From the NCBI GenBank assembly GCA_945859605.1, contig OX243820.1:27807896-27871895 (forward strand): 64,000 bases of DNA, given 5' to 3'. A program made the position numbers and the translations under genes. The notes beneath the pieces were generated by a model, which had not been told where the DNA came from, ran no database searches, and was given only the letters and a program-made list of their open reading frames with translations. Positions 12,241 to 21,385 of this stretch are shown in pieces (the stretch's first letter is position 1; each line of letters begins with the position of its first letter). This stretch comes from Lumbricus rubellus (taxonomy: Eukaryota > Annelida > Clitellata > Crassiclitellata > Lumbricidae).

Positions 12241-12893
12241 CAGGGGCGGGTACAGAAATTTTCGAAAGGAGGGCCAACATTTTCGGTGAAATTTGCCGGG
12301 AAAAATCTAATGACCTTTTTTAGTCATCCGGCCGAAATGTATGAAAAATATTCCATTTTCCCTGCCAAGATAACTGATGACCTTTTTTTAGTCTATAGTC
12401 ATCTGGTTGTAATCTCTTCGGAATATACTATGATCTCTCATCTTGTCCCCGTTGAACTGATCGAAAGGTTCTTGAAACCACATGGGGGCCACGTCCCATT
12501 CATACATTCATTCAGAGCATTTACATAGCGCCCCTTCAAGAAACTACCCAGAAGCGCTTTCAGCCCAACCACGAACAAAGAAAAAAGACTTGAGAGACTT
12601 GTAGAACCCAGCCGGATGGACCACAAGTAGAGAGCGAAGCGTAACCGGAGGTCGTTCCAGACAGTTAGTGTAGGCCCCACGACCGAGAAAGCCCGGCGCT
12701 GCTTAATAACCAAGCGAACCCGCGGGACTAGAAGCTCACCCAAGAACCAGAGACTTTGAAAAGAAGATTTATAAGCACACAAACGTGGCTGACCAGTGTT
12801 CACACGCCGAGGCGCCACACCCAACCTTCAACCCCCATGCAATTTTTATATGGGGACCATGGCCGGATTGCCCCCCTCCTGCAACCGCCCCTG
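12241..12893. mobile_element. hAT-like MITE interrupted by SINE-like DNA
   Basis: The termini are CAGGGGCGG and CCGCCCCTG. The interior has TGACCTTTTTTAGTCATC words shared with the 16.5, 46.9 and 53.8 kb elements. The stretch from about 12505 to 12810 interrupts it and contains a reversed SINE-type 3' end (ATAGCGCCCCTTCAAG). No matching 8-bp duplication is visible, so the ends are less certain. Confidence 0.5.
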
Positions 12894-12901
12894 TGTTCTG
12901 A

Positions 12902-13840
12902 GTCGTGTTGAGACGATCGCCAGTGATGAAAACCCATTTATTTTTGCCATTGTCCTTGCCATCGTCTCTTGGTCACCCTTTTGATGATCAAGTATAAACC
13001 GCCCTAGTCGAACCAGTCTTCAACTGCCACAGAACTAAGTAGCCTATGCCCTATGATACGCTATTTAAGAGTAAATGGGTAATGATACACACGTATGTAG
13101 GGCCTTAATTGTAGGCCTATGGACAGTTTCAAACCGTATCTGTTTGCCCGCATTGTATGCATACCGTACATGTTGTCCTGTACTTTAAAAACAGGGATCA
13201 TTTCAGGTTATAGAGGTGGGATTTTGCACGCACCCTGAAAATAATTAGTGGGAAGAACAACTTTTATGTAAGCCTATGCCAGTGCATTTGATGAGCTAAT
13301 AATATTTCCTCATCGAGCTAAGAGGCTATTAGGCAGCAGAAAATGAAAAATTGTAAGAAATAGCTAAGTAAATTAAGAAACTAACCTGTTAGATTATTTA
13401 ACCATATAAAACATAAATGATAATTGCCAGATCACAAAGTACATTGGATTCACTTGGCCTACCTCCACGGTCTACAAGTATATTAAATTTCAGCTTTGCG
13501 ATAAATTTGACTGAGTAAAGTAGGTCTAGACCTAGGTTTAAAATAATTATGTTTGCTGAAATTTGAGATGCCCTTACTAGTTCAGCGCCAAGGCTTCTGA
13601 ATGCTCCTCTGTTATGATTCAATTTCCACTGGCCCAGACCTTGGCCCGACCCACTGCGAAAGGCAAGAGCTAGATTTGAGACAAGTATCTCAAAAGTTTT
13701 AGAGATGTAGCCTACGGTATGCATATTATAAAGCGGGCAACATATAGGCTACTGCGTGCAACTGTGTATAGGACCTATAGGTCTACATAGACCCACGTGT
13801 GTATCACGGTCCATTTACTCTTTGATAGCTTAGGCCTAGG
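12902..13840. other. Intergenic upstream of gene B
   Basis: No exon recognised. Parts match the corresponding upstream region of gene A at about 3000-3330 (for example GTAAGGTATGCATACAATGCGGG reversed at 13150-13185 and CTACTGCGTGCAACTGTG at 13749). Confidence 0.4.
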
Positions 13841-13848
13841 CCTACTTA

Positions 13849-14208
13849 CATGGGCGCCCGCAGAAATTTTTGCAGGAGGGGGCAAAACACGATGGTCAAG
13901 AAATTTGTTTTAGCAGGAGGTAAAAAAATGCAAAAACGGGGGAATTAAAAACATGCATGGGTATTTTTACAGTGGTTTCTTGATGTAAATTTCTCAGTCT
14001 CACTTTTTAAAATTTCTAATATGAATTGTTTCTTTTTGCAAGGAAATTTGTTTAAAAAATCAAAAATTATTAGACAAAAGTAGGTTTTTAATTCTCTAAT
14101 GCAAAGAAATTTGTTATAAACCCTAAAAGTAGTAGTGAGAAAAATAGATTTCAATTTTCCAGGGGGGGAAAGTGCCCCCCCCCTTGCCCCTATGTGCGGG
14201 CGCCCATG
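13849..14208. mobile_element. hAT-type MITE, GGGCGCCC family
   Basis: A 360-base element starting CATGGGCGCCCGCA and ending TGCGGGCGCCCATG. It is flanked by an exact 8-bp duplication CCTACTTA (13841-13848 and 14209-14216). The same family occurs in opposite orientation at 42423-42785 and as a decayed copy at 55345-55620. Confidence 0.9.
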
Positions 14209-14283
14209 CCTACTTAGTTCTGTGGCAGTTGAAAATTGGCACGACTTGTAAGGTTTATAGTAGGTCTTGTTCACCAACGGGTC

Positions 14284-14438
14284 AGCATGACACGATCCAG
14301 AACATTCCAAGATTCTTGAGAACATTCTTTGGATACTTGTGTGGGTCGTTGCTGGCTTTAAATGCTCCTTCGCCTTCAGCGAACGTCAATAATCGTTCAG
14401 CAACAGCAGCTAACAGTTCGTTATAAAGTTCGTTGAAG
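14284..14438 (+). other. Putative non-coding 5' exon of gene B
   Basis: Counterpart of 3724-3866 in copy 1. It ends at the donor AAG|GTAATG, followed far downstream by an acceptor (GTTGCAG ending at 16356) 17 bases before the gene B ATG. Confidence 0.4.
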
Positions 14439-15332
14439 GTAATGCCTTAACTTTCACGTATTTTATCAATAAAATCATATAGAAACATTAACGATGAGGT
14501 TATAGAGTAAGGTATTCAACTATTCACATTTTTTACGCCTTTGTTGCTCAATAAGCGATCGTCTTTTCCTGCGAGAATTATCGAAACCCTGAGTAAACAA
14601 GCGTTTTTGCTTACACATCTTAAGACTAAGAACTGTAAGTTAAAATATTGCTAATTAATTACAAGTGTAGTTTACACTTTGTACCTTATAAGGACATAAT
14701 CAGAATCCAAATATTATATCATTGCACTAAAATTAGGAGTGTATGCTAGCCTTATAGGCTATGCAAATGAAGAAAGACAATACCTACATTAAATATCCTC
14801 ATGGGTAGGCCCACTATAATCTAGAATATTCCTCCATAAAGCAGTAGCACCATGCACACCTATGTGGACTATGCCTAAAAGGCAGGTGTATGCCTAATTA
14901 ATTAACAACCTGTTAGTCTTAAGATCATCATCATCAACCAAGGGACCAGTGCCCGTAGGTGCCCGATGCCATTCTCGTTATTCCGCGCCAGGCTTGTCTC
15001 TCCAGAATCCATAGGTCTCTAGTCTTAAGATGCATAAGCGCAAATGCTGTAATTTGCATAGGACTATAAGACTAACATACATGTACACTCCGTTACGGCT
15101 TTTCATCGAAATGTATAGGCCTAACAAAGGCTAACATCATTTTTTATAACAGGATAGAGTCTGGAATCTTCAATGATCGAAAGAATGCTTAATAATAATA
15201 CTTAAATGTGTGAGACGAACATGAAATTTTCAGAGGATGAAAATAATATAGGTTAATTTTAGGAGAGATTGAATATTCCGAGGCAACAACAGTCCAAATA
15301 CACAATAATATTGCGATGCAATACTTCTAAGA

Positions 15333-15511
15333 GACGGATTTTTTCAATCAGAAAGTGCCAGCTGCTATATGGGAGATTGCGTCGCCCGCTGCCGTATTGA
15401 TTTCTTAAATTTTAATCAAATTTTGATTAAAATTCAAGAAATCAATACGGCAGCGGGCGACGCAATTTCACTTATAGCAGCTGGCACTTTCTGATTCTTA
15501 AAAAATCCGTC
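15333..15511. repeat. Hairpin 1 of an adjacent pair
   Basis: A near-perfect palindrome of 179 bases centred near 15422. GACGGATTTTTT at the left pairs with AAAAAATCCGTC at the right, through GCCAGCTGCTATA, TTGCGTCGCCCGCTGCCG and the central ATTTTAATCAAA. Confidence 0.9.
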
Positions 15512-15669
15512 ACATTGGTTGGCGGTTTTCCGCTAAAAATTCTGCTTAAAATTCTTTTAACTCTTTCAGCTTTCACACACGTGTTAATTTAATTAACACG
15601 TGTGTGAGAGCTGAAAGAGTTAAAAGAATTTTTAGCAGAATTTTTAGCGGAAAACCGCCAACCAATGTG
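15511..15669. repeat. Hairpin 2 of an adjacent pair
   Basis: A second palindrome of about 159 bases directly abutting the first, centred near 15590. CACATTGGTTGGCGG pairs with CCGCCAACCAATGTG, with CACACGTGTTAATTTAATTAACACGTGTG at the middle (quoted parts are the two arms and the tip). It is unrelated in sequence to hairpin 1. Confidence 0.9.
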
Positions 15670-15864
15670 CCGATGAAAAAACAATGCTGGGTAGGCCTAT
15701 ACTTAAATTCTTTCTACTTAGCATCGTCTTACCCTTATATCACCAAGGTATTTTGCTGACCATCAATGGCTATCGGCCCAAGAACGTATGACAAGCAGGG
15801 CTGGATCGAGGGTATACACACATGTCTACAGCGTGTAATCGTCCGAAAAATGATAATAATTTGT

Positions 15865-16075
15865 TTATTTAATTGTTTCTCGCATTTTCTATAGCACCCC
15901 TTCAGCTCGCTACTTAGAGGCGCTTCCGACTGCGGCGCGAACACTGCATGAATTGGAGTTTCACGCCGAAGCGCACGAGAAAATTGCAAGTGAAAGACTT
16001 GCTCAAGATCGCTACGCGGCGGATTACGGTGGATGCGAACCTGCAACCTCCGGCTCTAAGGTACCGAGCCCAACA
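15865..16075 (-). mobile_element. tRNA-derived SINE, reverse orientation
   Basis: Reverse-strand copy of the SINE seen forward at 17684-17893 and 54895-55155. Shared stretches include TAGCACCCCTTCAGC, GGAGTTTCACGCCGAAGCGC and AATTGCAAGTGAAAGACTTG. The copy is diverged. Confidence 0.75.
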
Positions 16076-16373
16076 ACACATAGCCGTGACCCAAATTTGT
16101 GTGTACTGTGTAGTACACGGGAAAATTATACATGCAGGCAGGTCGAGACAACTTTATAACGTATACTCACCTCTAACTTTGACAGTAGGCTACATCCCTG
16201 GTGACAAGCCCACTTAATAATTGTGGTTAAGATTTAATAGTCTACGTCATGAATTATAGACTTATAGATAGCAACGGGTATTGGTATTTGTAGGAAAAGC
16301 GTCTTTAGCAGTCTTCTGTGGCCAACGTCTAATATTTACTATTGTTTTAAGTTGCAGGTAAGAAAAAGACGAG

Positions 16374-17127
16374 ATGACGAGTTTATGCGGAACAGTGATG
16401 ATGGTGATGGCAGCTCTGGTGGTCCTGCAACAATCACCTGCCGAAGGTGAGCTTACGAAAGATTGTTACTGTGTAGAAACGAATCGCTGTCATTAGGGTG
16501 CGATGGTGTAGTCAGAGGCGTAGCGACCGCCATCCGTACCCTCCGACAGAAAGGGCCCCCACAAGGAACGGGCCCCTAAAATTGCCAAAAAATGAATGAA
16601 ATGACTAAAAAGTCATCAACTTTTTCGGACGACGAATTGATGAAATTTTCCCGAGATTTTGGCCGGATGACTAAAAAAAATTTAAAAGGTCGTCAGACAT
16701 TTTTGGGACATTATGCTCGGAGGGGGCCACGTTCATTGTTGCTACGGCCCTGGGTGTAGTGGATATGATTGTTTGTTGCCTTGCAGTCGGAGGGTTGCAG
16801 TTCAAGCCAATCAAAGCTTGATTACTGCAATTGTCTGTTTGTATACCAACCTAGAACCCACACAACTTAAGCGCCTCAAACTTTTACAAAATTCATTAGC
16901 CAGAGCCGTCACCAGAACACCCAGACATCATCACATCATCCCCATCCTCGAGTCACTTCACTGGTTAAAAACCCAGAACGAATCCTCTTCAAAGTTCTCT
17001 CCTTAACCTACAGCTCCTTACAATGCTCCCAGCTAATATACAGGTTGGGCAAAAAAATACCCCCTCCCTCTAGGGATGAATTGTTCACCATCCAGCTAAC
17101 CTGCTCTACCCTATCATCCGCCTGCCT

Positions 17128-17187
<60 letters not shown>

Positions 17188-19836
17188 ACCGCTGGTCACA
17201 AGTCATCACAAGTTCTCCAAACGAGCCATTTCAAACACAGCACCACGCTTTTGGAATGACCTGCCTGTTGAATTCAGATCTTTATCAGTACCTGCACCAT
17301 CATTACCAATCATACATCATCACCTTCCTCAGAATCCTCTGTCCATCCATCACACCTCGTTCTTTTCATTCGAAGCTGAAGTCAGACCTTTTCAAAAACT
17401 CTTACTGTGTCTCATCTGATACTCCAAATTCCAATTCCAGACTCAGACAGCACCCCCTCCCTTAGTAGATGTAACTATCTCGCCGCCTCTGTCTGATCCT
17501 ATGGCAACTCGACCCGGACCACCTTCGGACTACTCTTACGGACCGCCCTTTTGAATCGACGCAGCGCTCGTGAATAAGCTGGTGCCCCGCGCTTGGCTTT
17601 CGAAAGCGCTTTAGAAGATTGGAGAATACGATTACGATTGCCAATTATAGGCCTACTTTGCAGCTATTGTGTGAATACTGTGTGGCGCGGTGGTGTAGTG
17701 GGTATTTTCGTTGTCTTGCAGCCGGAGAGTCACAGGTTCGAATCCACCTCAATTCGCCGCGTAGGGACCTTGGGCAAGTCCTTCTCTCGCAATTGCTCAG
17801 CGCTTCGTCGTGAAACTCCGATGTAGTGTTCGCGCTACAGTCGGGAGCGCCTCTGAGTAGTGAACTTGAAGGGGCTCTATAGCAAGTGCACATAGCTTAC
17901 AAATAAACAAACTGTAGAATTATGCGCCAATAATTGTTGTCTCCTCTTTATAAACACACTTTGATCTAGTGACTTGTACTTTTGTGATGATTTTCCGTGT
18001 AAAACGACGCAATAACGTCAGCATTGCTATAGTTACAGTGTCGTATCTTCTACAGGTAGCCCTAGCTGTCCACGTCCGTACTGTCAGGTTAGAAACGCTT
18101 CTAAATCAATTGACTGCAACTCGTTAGGGGCCTACCATCACGTGACAATCATGTCGTCTCAGAATAATATTAACATCATCTTGATTCCTATCATAATAAT
18201 TCACTCAATCAAACACAGGTATTTTATATAAAATTATAGGCCTATTAGTTACAGTTTGACGTTTCATAGTTACGGCTTACTTACTTAGTTATGATGCTTT
18301 ACATTATATTGTTAAGAATTGCATAATTATTATGTCGTATCATGATGCTAGAATGTGACCAAAAGTTTTATTAGTTAAGATGTGATGTGCATTAATGGAT
18401 TGTTATAACTGAAGATGTCACACGATAGACTCTACCTAGGCTACATTCATCGTGCACTCTCTGGATGCTAAAATGGTTGACAGGCTAACTACGATGAATA
18501 ATAATAATAGGCCTATTCATAAATTAGAAATTTCTACATTGATACTTAGGGGTGAGAAGAGGAACGAGCATGATTTCATTCACAATGCATCAGGGATGTT
18601 CTGTGACATCGCAATAAGACTAGGAAGGTTGCCAGAAAATGAAAGCAGGAAAATTACTAGAGAGCTACTAAGTCTTTATAGACCTATCAATCAATCAATC
18701 AATCAATCAGTCAATCAATCAATCAAGTTATCAATCTATCAGTCAATCAATCGATCAGTCAATCAATCAATCAAGCTATCAAGCTATCAATCTATCATTC
18801 TATCAATCTATCAATCGATCAATCAATTAATAAATCAAACATTTAGGCCAATACACTTTTATAGTGCCTGTCAAGTGCCTCACAAGAGAGCATAACTATA
18901 GCAACGGCCAAACTGGTGCCATGTTAATTTCCACAGCAGATCGATTCGTCATCGTGTCTGCACCGTTGACCATGCATAAAGCGCATTGACATGGTTTTTA
19001 TTTGCAATACCTCTAAGACTATAGGCCTACATGTGGGTGACCAAAGAAAATCGAAACATTGTTAAAAGCAAACATAAAAGCGTCAGTAAACGTTTCATTC
19101 TTTGTTTACATTGTCTTGCCATGTTCTGGCATACATGACCTATGCCAATTTCATCTTACAGGAAATTATTTTGTGATTGCAGCCTCCGTGTGGCACTGGT
19201 TATACATGCCAATATGTTCCGTTTGCCTGTTTTGTTGCTCCCTGTCCTTGTCCGCCAGACACGCAGTGCGTTCCGAGAAAATGTAAGCATTCGAAACTCC
19301 ATTTTCGTAATTATCCGAATTTGTTAATTACGCGTAAATATAAATTTGTTGGTTAGGGTTAGGGTTAGGGTTAGGGCCATGGACATGTGCATGTGGACAT
19401 GTGCATGCGGACATGTGCATGTGGACATGTGCGTGTAGACATGTGCATGTGGACATGTGCATGTGGACATGTGCGTGTGGACATGTGCGTGTGGACATGT
19501 GCACGTGGACATGTGCATGTGGACATGTGCATGTGGACATGTGCATGTGGACTGTTGCATGCGACGCGGAGATTGTTGGAAGTGTACTCAAAAAGATATA
19601 TTTTCCATCGCAACTGCAATTAACATGGTCGCAGATTTTGGACTAGAAGGATGCCGAGGGGTAAGAATACAATGCACGTGTTTCCATAGGCCTACCGGTA
19701 CCAACCGCGTGGCTTCGGCCTTGGTCAATGGTCATATTATTGCGATTGCTGCTCAGCTTATAATCAACGGTTGTTATAATTTAGTGGCGGACCCGATTAT
19801 ATGAATACATTTTGAATGTTCGAATGTCTTGCAGAA
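16374..19836 (+). CDS. Gene B: secreted cysteine-rich protein, eroded antistasin exon
   Basis: The exons are 16374-16446, 18056-18087, 19183-19282 and 19835-19836+, with junctions in phase, giving 68 residues. Exon 1 encodes a signal peptide (MTSLCGTVMMVMAALVVLQQ, then SPAE). Exon 2 is only 32 bases (GSPSCPRPYCQ). Its 3' edge, TGTCAG|GTTAGAAACG, matches the antistasin exons of A, C and D, but 72 bases (24 codons, including most cysteines) are missing compared with A exon 2. The frame is preserved. Exon 3 is the second module, starting PPCGTGYTCQY and ending CVPRK. As in A, the stop TAA forms across the last junction (T19282 plus AA). The product keeps one intact cysteine module and may not inhibit proteases. 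It could also be a decaying duplicate of A. Confidence 0.6.
16513..16752. mobile_element. hAT-type MITE nested in SINE-like sequence, gene B intron 1
   Basis: A 240-base element with inverted ends (CAGAGGCGTAGC and, reverse-complemented, CAGGGCCGTAGC) and an exact 8-bp duplication GGTGTAGT at 16505-16512 and 16753-16760. The flanks (GGTGCGATGGTGTAGT ... GGTTGCAGTTCAAGCC) look like the two halves of a SINE promoter region, so the MITE appears to have landed in a SINE. Confidence 0.8.
16830..17465 (+). mobile_element. LINE fragment, C-terminal part of reverse-transcriptase ORF
   Basis: With frameshifts, the + strand translates to residues typical of the end of L2/CR1-type LINE ORF2: RLKLLQNSLARAV, ILESLHWLK, FKVLSLTYSSL, then KRAISNTAPRFWNDLP and FHSKLKSDLFKN. 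A (CT)n microsatellite (17130-17186) interrupts it. It is degenerate and not a gene. Confidence 0.7.
17684..17893 (+). mobile_element. tRNA-derived SINE, gene B intron 1
   Basis: Starts GGCGCGGTGGTGTAGTGG (A-box-like) and has a clear pol III B box GGTTCGAATCC at 17735-17745. The body then runs through ACCTTGGGCAAGTCCTTC, GTCGTGAAACTCCGATG and TTGAAGGGGCTCTATAGC. The same family occurs at 54895 (forward) and 15865-16075 (reverse), with 3'-end scraps near 23225-23280, 30637 and 33535. Confidence 0.85.
18688..18838. repeat. (CAAT/CTAT)n microsatellite
   Basis: A long run of CAAT and CTAT tetramers in gene B intron 2. It produces an artefactual reading frame rich in Ile-Asn-Gln-Ser. Confidence 0.9.
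19353..19376 (+). repeat. Interstitial telomere-like repeat (TTAGGG)4
   Basis: Four exact TTAGGG units in the intron before the last exon of gene B. They directly abut the 14-bp minisatellite at 19378. Confidence 0.95.
19378..19565. repeat. 14-bp minisatellite ATGTGCATGTGGAC
   Basis: About 13 tandem copies of a 14-base unit with scattered A/G and T/C variants. Open frames in several phases on both strands arise only because the unit lacks stops. Confidence 0.9.
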
Positions 19837-19945
19837 TCCTGTCCCCGGACCGGACCCGTGTGGCAAACGGTGCAGGTATACGATTTGAAAAACGGGAAAA
19901 CACGGGTGTCAACTCCGCGAATGTCTGGACTAACCAAGTTCTTTA

Positions 19946-19951
19946 AATAAA
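19946..19951 (+). terminator. AATAAA poly(A) signal candidate, gene B
   Basis: AATAAA about 110 bases into the last exon of gene B. A second weaker variant (GATAAA near 20032) aligns with the gene A signal at 8219. Confidence 0.4.
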
Positions 19952-20553
19952 ATAGATGATCACCGACATAGACGATGGTTCACAATGTAACTCAAACATT
20001 AGTCTATAACCGTGTAGAAGCAATGGTTGCGATAAACGTTGTAGGCAGGCTACATGCATGTAGATAGCCTACTAATGTAGGTCTAATCGGAACACTTATT
20101 CGGTAGTTAGTCCAACTTGGTGTTTGTTTGGTGTAATTATTTATCTGAATTCGCATATTGACTCATTGATTCTATAAAATTTAATGTGTAGAGTTCATGG
20201 AAATTCTTTTTCCACTTAACTGGCAGCCAAAGGTTGAATGCCACATCGCAACACATTACTCCAAAAGATAGGCATCATTTCTCGAAACTCGCTCACCAAC
20301 CCAAAAGACAAAAAAACTAAACTTCATTGATAAATGTTGTTATAAATGTTATGTTGCGCTACCAAACAATGCTTTCTGCGTTCCTTTACTGTGTAATGCA
20401 TAGATTGATAGGCCTAATTCATATGCTTAATGAACCCGAACCAAAATATTATCTCCGTGGCAATATCTCACTTTAACGTAAAGCCATTTATAACAGACAA
20501 TGCTTCTAATGTAGCCAATAGATTTCGTTCACATGTTTTGTTTATTACGTTAT

Positions 20554-20627
20554 ATTGAATAATTTCACTGATAATAGGCCTATTAGTGAAATTATTCAAT
20601 ATGCGATTAAATATTATTTAATCGCAT
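20554..20627. repeat. Small double hairpin
   Basis: ATTGAATAATTTCACT (20554) pairs with AGTGAAATTATTCAAT (ending 20600). It is followed at once by a second palindrome, ATGCGATTAAATA/TTATTTAATCGCAT (20601-20627). The matching site in duplication copy 1 (about 8430) has the left arm only. Confidence 0.8.
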
Positions 20628-21127
20628 GCATGGATCGAGAACTAATAATTATAACTACGATTGTAAACATTATATTGAATACTGCGATAATTAGGCCTAG
20701 CCGATAATCTTGTTTCATTATTATTATAAATTATAATTTTTTTTATAATAGGATGGACTACATGTATATTAAAAGACTTCACGCTTATTAAAAGCAATTT
20801 ATCATCCACCTTGTAAAGTCACTATAATTTCTGCCAATAGTGCGATTAGGCCTACATATTACGATAAGCGTCAGAAATTGATAGGCCTACTTCATATAAT
20901 AGGTTTAATGAACGAACCAACGGACATGTTATCGAGTAAAAGATAGGAGTAGCCTACATATAGACTAGAATGGTTAGGTAGGTTAAAGGTAGACATGGAT
21001 CCAACACAGACAGGTAGCACAGACAATTAAAAATAAGTAAGCAAATATATTCTTTATTCATCCAACTGCATACCGGAACTTTGGTTTACATGAAATTAGG
21101 CCTCGTTACCTACACCGGTAAACGCGA

Positions 21128-21385
21128 ACGGCATTCGTCTGTTGGATACAACGGACTGCGGTTCAAGCCCCGGGCTGGAAGTTGACATTCAGAGATTTAG
21201 ATTATCTCGGGCTATCACGTGTGGGACACAGGGGTGCAAGCTCCTGCGGAGCGACCTTGGGCAAGTTGCTTACCCATCATTGTGTGTGGGGAAGGCAACG
21301 GGAAACCACCTCACTCATCTCATCCCCAGGGGCGTAAAGCCAATGAACCTGCCCTACGGGCAGAGCACCATCATCATCAGGCATC
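21128..21385 (+). mobile_element. tRNA-derived SINE, second family
   Basis: A B-box-like GGTTCAAGCCC at 21160-21170 is followed by a SINE-type body with GACCTTGGGCAAGTTGCTTA and a 3' region CCTACGGGCAGAGCACCATC. It is distinct from the 17684 family but shares the CCTTGGGCAAGT word. The A box is unclear. Confidence 0.55.

Larger units (their letters stand above)
8571..20730. repeat. Segmental duplication, copy 2 (carries gene B)
   Basis: Tandem partner of the 158-8560 block, with the same order of flanking non-coding blocks, 5' exon, signal exon, cysteine-module exons, terminal exon and 3' UTR. It has gained a foldback-like element (9891-10637), a pogo-type element (11090-12116), hAT-type elements, SINEs and a double hairpin. 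Most of one antistasin exon has been lost. Confidence 0.75.

Noticed and set aside
19324..19804. Overlapping frames rich in His-Met-Ser-Thr-Cys or Val-Asp-Met-Cys
   Set aside because: Translations of the 14-bp minisatellite in several phases; no domain or splice context.
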